Below are positions 9,774 through 18,784 of a DNA stretch of 64,000 nt, piece after piece. The stretch's first letter is position 1. The number at the start of each line of letters is the position of its first letter. Source of the stretch: Ghiorsea sp. (GTDB taxonomy: Bacteria; Pseudomonadota; Zetaproteobacteria; Mariprofundales; Mariprofundaceae); assembly GCA_027080505.1 (NCBI GenBank), contig JALWRX010000112.1, positions 1-64,000 of the forward strand. The letters are read 5' to 3'. The translations under genes were made by a program, and so were the position numbers. The notes under the pieces were generated by a model, which worked only from the letters and a program-made list of their open reading frames with translations, was not told the DNA's origin and did not search any database.

Positions 9774-10574
9774 ATGTATCTTGAACATTGGAAGCTGAAT
9801 GATTTTCCATTCGACAATGTTCCATCGTCACATTTTTATTATGAGACCGATGAACACCGCACCCTTTGTGAAGACCTTTATGATGCCATCATACGCCGAC
9901 GTGGAGCCATTGTATTTACAGGTGAAATTGGCTGCGGGAAAACCACATCTACCCAACGTGTTCTCCTTGATTTGCCTCAAGAACGCTTTGATATTGCTTT
10001 AATCAACTACTCAAGTCTGTCTCCCATAGAAATGTTGTTTGAAATCAGTCAACAACTGGGTTTGGGTATTGTTGAAAAAGATAAAAATATTCTTTTAACA
10101 GCCCTTAGAGAACACCTCACCAAAAATGCTGCCGAAGATCGCGACACTTTAATTTGCATTGATGAAGCCCAAAGCATTCCTGACATCACTACTTTGGAAG
10201 AGCTTCGTTTACTGCTTAACTTTCAACTTGGCGACCGTTTTTTAGTCACACTTTTGCTTGTAGGCCAACCTGAATTACAAGAAAAAATTGCGCAAATTCC
10301 ACAATTACAACAACGTGTCGCACTCAACTTACATGTGGGTAAATTAGGTATTCAAAACACTTTAAATTATGTGTTGCACCGATTACGCGTTGCAGGCTGT
10401 GAACGTCCTATTTTAACCAAACAAGCCATCATGCTTATTCATCAACATACGGGTGGTGTACCAAGAAGAATAAACCATTTGATGGATAGGTGCTTACTTG
10501 TTGGACAACGCAACTCATCATCTTTGATTGACAGTAAACTGGTGCAAGCCACCATGCAAAGGTACCCAGGCTAA
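9774..10574 (+). CDS. ExeA/GspA-type AAA ATPase
   Basis: YLEHWKLNDFPFDN start; Walker A GEIGCGKTT; Walker B DTLICIDEAQ; GGVPRRINHLMDRCLL. Confidence 0.88.
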   Translation: MYLEHWKLNDFPFDNVPSSHFYYETDEHRTLCEDLYDAIIRRRGAIVFTGEIGCGKTTSTQRVLLDLPQERFDIALINYSSLSPIEMLFEISQQLGLGIVEKDKNILLTALREHLTKNAAEDRDTLICIDEAQSIPDITTLEELRLLLNFQLGDRFLVTLLLVGQPELQEKIAQIPQLQQRVALNLHVGKLGIQNTLNYVLHRLRVAGCERPILTKQAIMLIHQHTGGVPRRINHLMDRCLLVGQRNSSSLIDSKLVQATMQRYPG

Positions 10575-11818
10575 TGACAAAATATTTTGATTTATTACGC
10601 GCACACCAACAACATAAAGAACATGTTACGACTGATGATAGCATTGAAGTAACAGAGACTGAAAGTCCGAGCAACCAACATAACCCTTATGTCCAACAGG
10701 GCGAAAGTCATGATTCCATATTAGAACCTGAGGTGACAATAGAGCTTCTTGATGAGGAAACTTTACCTGAAGATGAACAAACCATCCAAGCACAAGAACT
10801 TAGTATTGATGCCTTGCCAACTGAAGCAGAAACTACGCAAGAACCTATACAAGAAGAACCAGCAGTAGAAAGTTCTCCAACAAACAAGCACGGTTTTTCA
10901 GTTGCAGCTTGGTTGCAAACAATTAGCCAATCGTTACAAATAATTTTTCAAGCTGCCGAGAAGCAAGAGGCAACGGATGTAAGCATTTTAGATGCCCCGC
11001 TACAAACTCTGATGGAGCAACTTGAAGACAACACCAAGGTTTTGGATGCTTTAGAGCTAGAAATCAGCCGTAATATTAAACAAATATGTAATGCTGACTG
11101 CAGCGTAAATGACTTGGTTGAGAAGTCTATTATGATGATGCTTTATACCATCAAAATTAGCTTACGCTTACAACTACAGCACCATGCCATTGTGGAGCAT
11201 GCTACTGCTGCCATGTTACATCACATTGGTATGGCTATGGTGCCTACCGAAGTCCGTCATAAGGCTGGCAAACTTACCAAAGATGAACTTGCTTTGATTC
11301 GCCAAGCCCCTGAAAATGCTGTAAAATACCTAAAATCATGCCATGTCACACATGAAAGTATTTTACTTGCTGCTGAGCAAGCTGCTGAACGTTATGATGG
11401 CAGTGGTCCACTGGGGCTAACAGGGCATGACATTGCTTGGATTGCTCGTGTTGTTGGATTATTATCCATGTTTGAAGCCTTGATTCATATCCGCCCTTAC
11501 CGTCAGCGTTTATTGCCTCGCGATGCTATTCGTGAGCTGGTCAACCGACATAAAAAAGCCTTTGACCCCATATTACTCAAAGCATTGATTGAAGCTGTAT
11601 CACTATACCCTGTTGGAACTTTCGTACAATTAAACACAGGAGAAATTGGTCAGGTTATCATGGTGCATAGTAAATTCCCGTTGCGCCCTGTCGTTTACAT
11701 CAATATGGATAGCCATGGTAACCCTATCACGGCTAGAGAAATTGACTTAAAACAACAACCCAACCTAATGATTCAGAAATGCATGTATGAAGAGTCATTA
11801 GGGAGCGATGATTCTTAA
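10574..11818 (+). CDS. degenerate HD-GYP-like domain protein
   Basis: KAGKLTKDELALI...AERYDGSGPLGLTGHDIAWIARVVGLLSMFEALIHIRPYR aligns to HD-GYP landmarks but catalytic residues are altered. Confidence 0.78.
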   Translation: MTKYFDLLRAHQQHKEHVTTDDSIEVTETESPSNQHNPYVQQGESHDSILEPEVTIELLDEETLPEDEQTIQAQELSIDALPTEAETTQEPIQEEPAVESSPTNKHGFSVAAWLQTISQSLQIIFQAAEKQEATDVSILDAPLQTLMEQLEDNTKVLDALELEISRNIKQICNADCSVNDLVEKSIMMMLYTIKISLRLQLQHHAIVEHATAAMLHHIGMAMVPTEVRHKAGKLTKDELALIRQAPENAVKYLKSCHVTHESILLAAEQAAERYDGSGPLGLTGHDIAWIARVVGLLSMFEALIHIRPYRQRLLPRDAIRELVNRHKKAFDPILLKALIEAVSLYPVGTFVQLNTGEIGQVIMVHSKFPLRPVVYINMDSHGNPITAREIDLKQQPNLMIQKCMYEESLGSDDS

Positions 11819-11824
11819 ATAAAG

Positions 11825-12901
11825 ATGGGCAATAAAATCACAAAAAAGGAGCTTGAGAAAGCCCTTGATACTTATGCCAATCTGGTTGAAATGTACCCTG
11901 ACAATGAGTCTTATTTAAAGCGGTACGCCAAAATGTTACAAACCTTAGGACGTGAAGCAACAGCAACCATCACCCTACAACATTTGCATGATATTATTGC
12001 CAAACGCTCCCCCAAAGAGGCCAAAGAATTTGCAAAGCAATACCCACAAATCGGTCGCATCTTACTGGATGACACTGCCTTTGAAGATCATGATAAACAT
12101 GCCATTGCAGGAAAAATCATTTATGAATTAACCAATAAACTATGGTTAAAGCTTCATCAAAAAACACTCAAAGAAGGGCAAGCTGTATGCCATGCTGAAG
12201 ATTTAAGCGACACCCTTACCCTAATTGTTGAAGGTAATGCAGATGCATTTGCCATCAATACCCAAGGTACACGTATTCTCGTAGAGCATGTGAGTGAGAT
12301 GGATATTTTAGGTGAACATACCTATTTTAAACCCAACACTATGGACATTGATGTTTTTGTATCTTCGGAAACTGCGAAAGTAGTCGAAATTCCAAGGAAA
12401 AAAGTTTTAGCTATGATTGCTGGCAACCCACATCTAGAAAAAATGCTCAAACAACGTGCTATTTTTCGCACCCATGTACATGCTCTTGCTCGTAATGATG
12501 TGTTTCAAACCATGCCTTTAAAGCTCACCAAATATCTTGCAAGAAAACTTACCGTCCGCCATTTTAAAGCTAACACACTGATTTACGATTTAAAAAAGCC
12601 TGTGCATGGTATTGACATCGTTATCAAAGGTCATGTTTGTTACTTGGCGCATAATCGAAATAAAGAAAAAGTGATGTTATCACCGCTTCCACCTTTATCT
12701 ATCGCAGGTGACACGTCACTGCGTGGTGGTGAAACGACAAGCATGGCAGAGCTAGCCGCCAAAACAGATGTATCACTCGCACATATCGCCTTTGATGACT
12801 TATTAAATGTTAGTGTGGCTTACCCCCCTCTCAAAGAAAAGCTTATGCAACATGCTGACCAACAAAAAATTAAGATGATGCAAGAAATTTCTAAGTTATA
12901 A
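11825..12901 (+). CDS. protein with N-terminal TPR-like helices and two divergent cyclic-nucleotide-binding-like domains
   Basis: TLTLIVEGNADAFAINTQGTRILVEHVSEMDILGEHTYF cNMP-binding fold signature; similar layout to the next ORF. Confidence 0.7.
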   Translation: MGNKITKKELEKALDTYANLVEMYPDNESYLKRYAKMLQTLGREATATITLQHLHDIIAKRSPKEAKEFAKQYPQIGRILLDDTAFEDHDKHAIAGKIIYELTNKLWLKLHQKTLKEGQAVCHAEDLSDTLTLIVEGNADAFAINTQGTRILVEHVSEMDILGEHTYFKPNTMDIDVFVSSETAKVVEIPRKKVLAMIAGNPHLEKMLKQRAIFRTHVHALARNDVFQTMPLKLTKYLARKLTVRHFKANTLIYDLKKPVHGIDIVIKGHVCYLAHNRNKEKVMLSPLPPLSIAGDTSLRGGETTSMAELAAKTDVSLAHIAFDDLLNVSVAYPPLKEKLMQHADQQKIKMMQEISKL

Positions 12902-12913
12902 CGTAATGTTACA

Positions 12914-13993
12914 ATGACAAAGCTTCATGATGATACCAAAAGTGCATTTCAACATTGTGCTGCCATGTACAAGCAACTTTACTCTATCTACCCTAAAGAA
13001 CATAAGTATTTACAGCACCAAATTGAATCTCTCATTCAACTTGGGGAACATGATGCTGCTGAACTCTTGCTTGAACAACTCAAAGCTTTATTACAAAGCA
13101 ATCACAGCATAAATGCAGCGCAACAAGTCGAAAGTATTCGGCAATACGTTAATCAAACAAAACATGTTCAACAGTATTACACCACCCCATTTTTGCACCT
13201 TGCATCACAAAGCTTATTACAATCATTTTTAAGCCAGCATACGCGCATACAGTGTAAGGAAGGACAGTATTTGATGCGCTATGGTGATACTGACCAACAA
13301 ATGTATATTGTATTATCTGGAGAGCTTGCAGTTTGGAGCAGAGATACATCAGGCAAAAAGCATTTTGAACATACTTTACGTGCAGGTGAAATCATTGGCG
13401 AACTTGCTTTCCTTGATAATACACCACGCAATGCAGATATCCTTGCCTGTTGCGATTGTCAATTGTTGGCAATCCCTGCCCAAGCTGTGTATAAGTTATT
13501 TGCAAAAGACCCAAAAATTGAATCCACACTTCGGCAAGAAGCTGAAACCCGTAAAATACAAGTTGCTATGAAGTGTAATACTGCTTTTGCCAAGCTTCCC
13601 CAACATTTACAGCGCATACTCGCCAAAGAGGCTTGCTTTCAATACAACCAGCCCTTAGAACGGATTTATGGTAGTGGTGAAGCTATTCAATATATTGACC
13701 TTATTTGCACGGGAAAGGTTAACTTTATCAGCGAACACAGCGATGGTAGCAGCTTAATGTTGCATGTTTTAAAAACGGGAGATTTACTTGGCTGCTCTGC
13801 TGCTATCCCACAAATGAACCCAAGCTATAGTGCTGATGTCGTAAGCATGGGTACGCTAACCCGTATTCAGTTTCCTCTAGATTGTATCAAAAAGGTTTGT
13901 GACTTAAATGCACGCTTCTATCAATCCATTCTACAGCAAGCGAAAACAGAGCGCGATAATCTATTGCGTCACTTAATAAGAACAAATCAGTAA
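12914..13993 (+). CDS. TPR-like plus cyclic-nucleotide-binding domain protein
   Basis: QQMYIVLSGELAVWSRDTSGKKHFEHTLRAGEIIGELAFLDNTPRNADILA cNMP domain with GE...R cassette. Confidence 0.85.
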   Translation: MTKLHDDTKSAFQHCAAMYKQLYSIYPKEHKYLQHQIESLIQLGEHDAAELLLEQLKALLQSNHSINAAQQVESIRQYVNQTKHVQQYYTTPFLHLASQSLLQSFLSQHTRIQCKEGQYLMRYGDTDQQMYIVLSGELAVWSRDTSGKKHFEHTLRAGEIIGELAFLDNTPRNADILACCDCQLLAIPAQAVYKLFAKDPKIESTLRQEAETRKIQVAMKCNTAFAKLPQHLQRILAKEACFQYNQPLERIYGSGEAIQYIDLICTGKVNFISEHSDGSSLMLHVLKTGDLLGCSAAIPQMNPSYSADVVSMGTLTRIQFPLDCIKKVCDLNARFYQSILQQAKTERDNLLRHLIRTNQ

Positions 13994-14006
13994 TGACCTG
14001 AATAAA

Positions 14007-14035
14007 AAAGGCACTGTAAAAAATACAGTGCCTTT
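14007..14035. terminator. bidirectional-type hairpin between convergent genes
   Basis: Perfect 12-bp stem AAAGGCACTGTA / TACAGTGCCTTT, 5-nt A loop, flanked by A-rich and T sequence. Confidence 0.8.
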
Positions 14036-14085
14036 AAAAACAAAACTGAAACCGTCTGCCCTAAGGCAGAACTCCTACAAAACTA

Positions 14086-14295
14086 TTATTGAGGAACGAC
14101 GTTTTCTGCTTGTGGTCCTTTTTGACCTTGAACTACTTCCATAGTTACTTTTTGGCCTTCTTCTAAAGAACGGAAGCCTTCAGTGTTAATCGCAGTGTGG
14201 TGTACGAATACGTCATCGCCACCCTCTTGCTCGATAAAACCGAAACCTTTTTCGTCATTGAACCATTTTACAGTTCCTTCTACTTGATTAGACAT
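14086..14295 (-). CDS. cold shock protein (CspA family)
   Basis: [36 protein letters not shown]. Confidence 0.97.
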   Translation of the reverse strand: MSNQVEGTVKWFNDEKGFGFIEQEGGDDVFVHHTAINTEGFRSLEEGQKVTMEVVQGQKGPQAENVVPQ

Positions 14296-14448
14296 GTATC
14301 TTTCCTCTTTCTTGTGTTACATCTTAAAATTGCATTGTTTCTCTTAATAATTACTAATCTTAAAACCAGCTTGTACTAAAATCTTACCAATACGAACGGC
14401 ATGATGTTCATATTATCCACTAAGGTCAACATAAATCTTATATAAAAA

Positions 14449-15045
14449 CTAAAGCCCATGATTATGAATCAGTTGAAACAGCTCTAAACGTGAAGATGGA
14501 TTATTCAGAAATGCACCACTTAACTTAGAGGTTGTTGTCACAGCATCGGGTTTTTTAACACCTCGATAACACATGCACGAGTGTTTGCACTGTAAAATGA
14601 CTGCCACTCCCGCAGGCTGTAATACTTCTTCCATAGCATTATGGATTTGCATGGTTAGCTTTTCTTGCACCTGCAAACGTTTAGCAAAACCATCCACTAA
14701 ACGCCCCAGCTTGGATAAACCCACTACACGTCCATTGGGAATATATGCCACGTGCGCCTTGCCAAAAAAAGGAGCCAAATGATGCTCACAATGACTATGT
14801 ACATCAATATCTGAAACCATGACAAGCTCATCATAACCTTCAACTTCTTCAAAGGTTTTTTTCAAATGTTCGGATGGATCTTCTTGATAACCAGCAAAGT
14901 ATTCTTCAAAAGCTTTGACCACGCGTTTGGGTGTTTCTAACAAGCCTTCACGGTTTGGGTCTTCACCAAAATGCGCCAAAAGAGCTTTCACATGTGCCAT
15001 GGCTTCTTTATTTTTCGGGTCATTTACATCAAAATCATCAGACAT
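14449..15045 (-). CDS. folE: GTP cyclohydrolase I
   Basis: [30 protein letters not shown]; start at MSDDFDVND. Confidence 0.95.
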   Translation of the reverse strand: MSDDFDVNDPKNKEAMAHVKALLAHFGEDPNREGLLETPKRVVKAFEEYFAGYQEDPSEHLKKTFEEVEGYDELVMVSDIDVHSHCEHHLAPFFGKAHVAYIPNGRVVGLSKLGRLVDGFAKRLQVQEKLTMQIHNAMEEVLQPAGVAVILQCKHSCMCYRGVKKPDAVTTTSKLSGAFLNNPSSRLELFQLIHNHGL

Positions 15046-15129
15046 CAGCTTCTCCGCATACTTTAAGTGGCACAAACTAGCGTCACTTTCACAAATGAAA
15101 ACGATGCCAAACTTAAGTCTATTATCGCA

Positions 15130-16440
15130 TCAATGGTCTTGCCAAATATTTTTCAATAATATCGAACAGGTATCATCACCATCAATCGCCTTACTATTTT
15201 TCATAAGGTTTAAAGTTTCTTTGACTTGTGCTTGTTTTAACTGCTGTACTGTTTGCTGTAATGCAGGGCATTTCTTAAAATATGTACGATAATTCTGTTC
15301 ACCCAAGTGCATCAATACAGTATCAGATACCGCACGCACCGTTGCTGTACGCTTACCATTGGTCAGTATGGATATTTCACCAACCACACCACCTGTTTCC
15401 ACAGTTTTTACCAGTGTTTCGCAACCTTGGACATCAATTGTTACAGCGAGCTTACCTCTACGCACAATATATAAGCCTATACTCGTTTCATTTTCCTTGA
15501 ATAACGTATCCCCAGCTTGCAGGTTGGTCATTGTCATCTTACACGCAATATCATCTCGTACTTGTGCATCCACGTTGGCAAACACTGTGGTTAAAGCAAG
15601 CTGCTTCACCAAAATACGGCTCTTATATTTTTCTTCTATTTTTTGTTTGAACGAAGAAAAATCTTCTTGGAATTTATCCAATAGGGTATAGGGCAGTTCA
15701 AACACCTCTGTTTCACCTTTAGCTACAATTTCTGCTGTACGCCGACCACCTGTAAAATATGCAGTTTCACCACAAATATCATCTTCACCTATATCGCCAA
15801 GATAGGTGCGTTTGCCTTGAAGCGTTAAATAACCAGACAACTTTCCACTAATCACAATAAACATGGTTTGCGCATGGTCTCCCATTTTACTTAACACTTC
15901 TTTATCTTTCAATTTACGATAACGCAAACCTTGCAAAAGTGCATTGAAATTGGATTTATCAAAAGATTGAAATAGTTGGCTAGAAACCAGTCTATGCCCC
16001 GCCCTATCTTCATCACTCAAACCATGCAGTAATGACTCTGTTGCTAAGTATTCATCACCACACAACTTGTAAATACGATAGGGGTTCGTCACATCATCGG
16101 GTTTTAATTGGGTGTATCGGCGTAATGCAGCAATGGCTTTGGATGGATAATGCTTCGCAAAATCATTTGCAGCTTGTAAAAACCAACGTGCTGCCGACGC
16201 CTTATCATCGGCTTTTTGATAAGCTTGTGCTGCTTGTAGTGCAATATTTGGGTTTTCTTCACCCAATATCATTGCCAATGCTGCATAACGATGTGCAGCT
16301 TCAGTGAACTTTTGCTGTTTGATGTATTTTTGTGCCGTTTTTAAAAAGACTTGTACAGCTTTATCTTGTAATGATGTCACACCAAAATCTTTAAGCTCTT
16401 CCATCAATACTTTTTCCAAAGCCTTTGCTTGCTGCATCAT
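15130..16440 (-). CDS. TPR-like plus tandem cyclic-nucleotide-binding domain protein
   Basis: Two cNMP cassettes: DICGETAYFTGGRRTAEIVA and GVVGEISILTNGKRTATVRA; N-terminal helical repeats. Confidence 0.88.
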   Translation of the reverse strand: MMQQAKALEKVLMEELKDFGVTSLQDKAVQVFLKTAQKYIKQQKFTEAAHRYAALAMILGEENPNIALQAAQAYQKADDKASAARWFLQAANDFAKHYPSKAIAALRRYTQLKPDDVTNPYRIYKLCGDEYLATESLLHGLSDEDRAGHRLVSSQLFQSFDKSNFNALLQGLRYRKLKDKEVLSKMGDHAQTMFIVISGKLSGYLTLQGKRTYLGDIGEDDICGETAYFTGGRRTAEIVAKGETEVFELPYTLLDKFQEDFSSFKQKIEEKYKSRILVKQLALTTVFANVDAQVRDDIACKMTMTNLQAGDTLFKENETSIGLYIVRRGKLAVTIDVQGCETLVKTVETGGVVGEISILTNGKRTATVRAVSDTVLMHLGEQNYRTYFKKCPALQQTVQQLKQAQVKETLNLMKNSKAIDGDDTCSILLKNIWQDH

Positions 16441-16533
16441 AGCTCCTACAGTCTAGTTTCTATAGCTCGCAGCCTACATCAAACTTGCGTGGCTGTTAAA
16501 TTTTCTCTATGCACAAAGAAATTATATGCTTAA

Positions 16534-17679
16534 ATGTTGACCCTTATGTTTAACACAAACACCAAAAAGAACATCCTAAGCCTAGCTCAGCAACACGGCT
16601 TTGCCTTGTGCGCATTCACACAGCCTCAAGTAGATGCACTTAACCAAGCCGCTTTGGATAGGTGGGTAGATGCAAGAATGTATGGTGATATGGATTATAT
16701 GGGAGAAGAAGTACGCACGCATAGACGCAAAAATCCAGCCACTATGTTGGATGATATTCAAACCGTGATTTCTTTGGGTATGCCATATTCCCCACCCAAT
16801 CATGAAAATGCCAGACCTCAACAAGGTATTATTGCCAGTTATGCTAGAGGTGACGATTACCACGAACTCATGAAGAAAAAACTTAAAGCTTTGGCCCGAG
16901 ATTTGGATGTTTTGTTGGGTCAACATGGGCAACGTGTGTATGTGGATACAGCACCCGTATTAGAACATGCATTGGCTGCCAAAGGTGGTTTAGCGTGGCA
17001 GGGTAAACATTCACTTAGTATCAACCGCAAATATGGCTCATGGTTTTTCTTAGCCGAGCTTTTTACCACGGCAAATATTGAGCCCGATTCCGAAGCCACT
17101 TTGCATTGTGGCACATGCACCGACTGCATACCTGCCTGCCCAACAGGCGCGATTGTCTCCCCCTATATCGTGGATGCTCGGCTTTGCATTTCGTATTTAA
17201 CCATTGAGTTCAAAGGTTTCATTCCTGAAAACTTGCGCAAACCTATGGGCAATCGCATTTTCGGTTGCGATGACTGCCAAACGATTTGCCCTTGGAATGG
17301 TAAGGTTGAGATACCTGAAGTCGATTTCCTCAAACCACGCGAGGATACTTTTTTGCCTGAGCTTGCTAAGCTTCTCGCTTTGGATGATGAAGGCTTTCGC
17401 CAAATGTTTCGTAAATCTGCCATAAAACGCAGCAAACGAGCTGGTCTTTTGCGCAATGTGTGCATTGCTATGGGCAATAGCGGTGACACTGATTTCGTAC
17501 CGCAATTGTTGGATGTATTAAACGATGATGAGCCTTTGATTCGCGGGCATGCAGTGTGGGCATTAAAGCAACTGGCAAATAATGACGATAAAGTGCGGCA
17601 ACACATACAAGTTTTGAAAGATAATGAGCAAAATACAGATGTACTGGCAGAAATCGCCAGTTTTGAGAGGATAATATGA
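16534..17679 (+). CDS. queG: epoxyqueuosine reductase
   Basis: Ferredoxin cluster motifs CGTCTDCIPACPTGAI and CDDCQTICPWN; C-terminal HEAT-like repeats. Confidence 0.95.
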   Translation: MLTLMFNTNTKKNILSLAQQHGFALCAFTQPQVDALNQAALDRWVDARMYGDMDYMGEEVRTHRRKNPATMLDDIQTVISLGMPYSPPNHENARPQQGIIASYARGDDYHELMKKKLKALARDLDVLLGQHGQRVYVDTAPVLEHALAAKGGLAWQGKHSLSINRKYGSWFFLAELFTTANIEPDSEATLHCGTCTDCIPACPTGAIVSPYIVDARLCISYLTIEFKGFIPENLRKPMGNRIFGCDDCQTICPWNGKVEIPEVDFLKPREDTFLPELAKLLALDDEGFRQMFRKSAIKRSKRAGLLRNVCIAMGNSGDTDFVPQLLDVLNDDEPLIRGHAVWALKQLANNDDKVRQHIQVLKDNEQNTDVLAEIASFERII

Positions 17680-18332
17680 GTAATATTAAAGCATTCATTT
17701 TTGATTTGGACGGCACATTGATTGATGCCTTGCCTGACATTCGCGCCAATGCCAACCGCGCCTTGAAAAAACTAGGTTATGACTTCCAAATGACCACAGA
17801 AGAAACCCAACCCCACGTTGGCGGCGGTGCACAAAAACTTGCCTCAAACGTGCTTGGAAAACCTATGGATCACCCTGACACCATGGCAATGTACCATGCT
17901 TTTACTGATTTTTATGAACAACATCCCGCTGATGAAGGCAAAATGCTTCCTGGTGTGACCGAAACATTGGATGCCATTAAAGCCAAAGGTATTCCCATGT
18001 GTATCGTTACTGCAAAACCTGCCAAAGCGCGTGTTAAAGTAACCGCCGCATTGGGTCTGGATGACTACATGACCTTAGCACTATCACCAGAAGATGGTTT
18101 CGCAAAAAAACCAGCACCTGACATGTTGCTAGAATGTTGTCGCGCTATGGGTGTTGACCACAGTGAAACAGTGATGGTTGGTGATACGCGTTTTGACGTT
18201 GAAGCAGGTTTTGCTGCTGAATGTCACACGGTTGCCTTTGCAGAACATGGTTACCAAGATGTGCCTGCTGAATATGCAGATAAAGTGGTGAGCTTGCCGC
18301 ACTTCACGGATTTATTAAAACTGATTGATTGA
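17676..18332 (+). CDS. gph: phosphoglycolate phosphatase-like HAD hydrolase
   Basis: FDLDGTLIDALPDI, VTAKPAKA, MVGDTRFDVEAG. Confidence 0.88.
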   Translation: MSNIKAFIFDLDGTLIDALPDIRANANRALKKLGYDFQMTTEETQPHVGGGAQKLASNVLGKPMDHPDTMAMYHAFTDFYEQHPADEGKMLPGVTETLDAIKAKGIPMCIVTAKPAKARVKVTAALGLDDYMTLALSPEDGFAKKPAPDMLLECCRAMGVDHSETVMVGDTRFDVEAGFAAECHTVAFAEHGYQDVPAEYADKVVSLPHFTDLLKLID

Positions 18333-18361
18333 GTTATTGAACCACGAAGGACACGAAGAAA

Positions 18362-18470
18362 GGTGTCATACTGAGCGCAGTCGAAGTATCTCATCTTTCA
18401 TGCCAACCAGCCTAGAGGCATCTTGTAGATTTCTCCACTCCGCTACGCTGCGGTCGAAATGACATCACCT
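18362..18470. repeat. intergenic palindromic repeat-like sequence
   Basis: GGTGTCATACTGAGCGCAGTCGAAGTATCTC ... GATTTCTCCACTCCGCTACGCTGCGGTCGAAATGACATCACC; opposing TGTCAT/ATGACA ends; resembles widely dispersed intergenic repeats (from memory). Confidence 0.55.
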
Positions 18471-18575
18471 CCCCTGCTATAGCTGTGCCGAAATAGTTAG
18501 CAAAAGAAGGGATAAAGCAGAATATTCTAATTCTGCGCCCGCTTTTGTTAGCTACTGAGGAAATACACAGCGTGT

Positions 18576-18708
18576 AGGGGTAGGTTTTTGATTCGAGGCA
18601 TCCATGCCTCTCAGGGGCAAGCCCCGCACTAAAGTGCGCCTAAATCCGCTGTCCTGCGGATTTATGATTCGTTTTTGGCTGCGCAAAAATGAACAGAAAA
18701 ACACCCCT
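18576..18708. other. cluster of five short hairpins enclosed by an outer inverted repeat
   Basis: gaggcat/atgcctc, ggggc/gcccc, gcact/agtgc, aaatccgc/gcggattt, tttttg/caaaaa; outer arms aggggtaggttttt (18576-18589) and aaaaacacccct (18697-18708). Confidence 0.65.
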
Positions 18709-18784
18709 GTGGAACACAAAGCATACTTGACGCTTCCCAAGCTTTTAGTCACTCTGCTCTTATGAATATGGAGCATAGTGTCAA

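Noticed and set aside
11825-13993. CRP/FNR-family transcription factors
   Set aside because: No C-terminal helix-turn-helix; second half is another cNMP-like domain
18495-18553. Integron attC site
   Set aside because: Ends read AGTTAGC/GTTAGCT and do not satisfy RYYYAAC...GTTRRRY core boxes; no integrase in view
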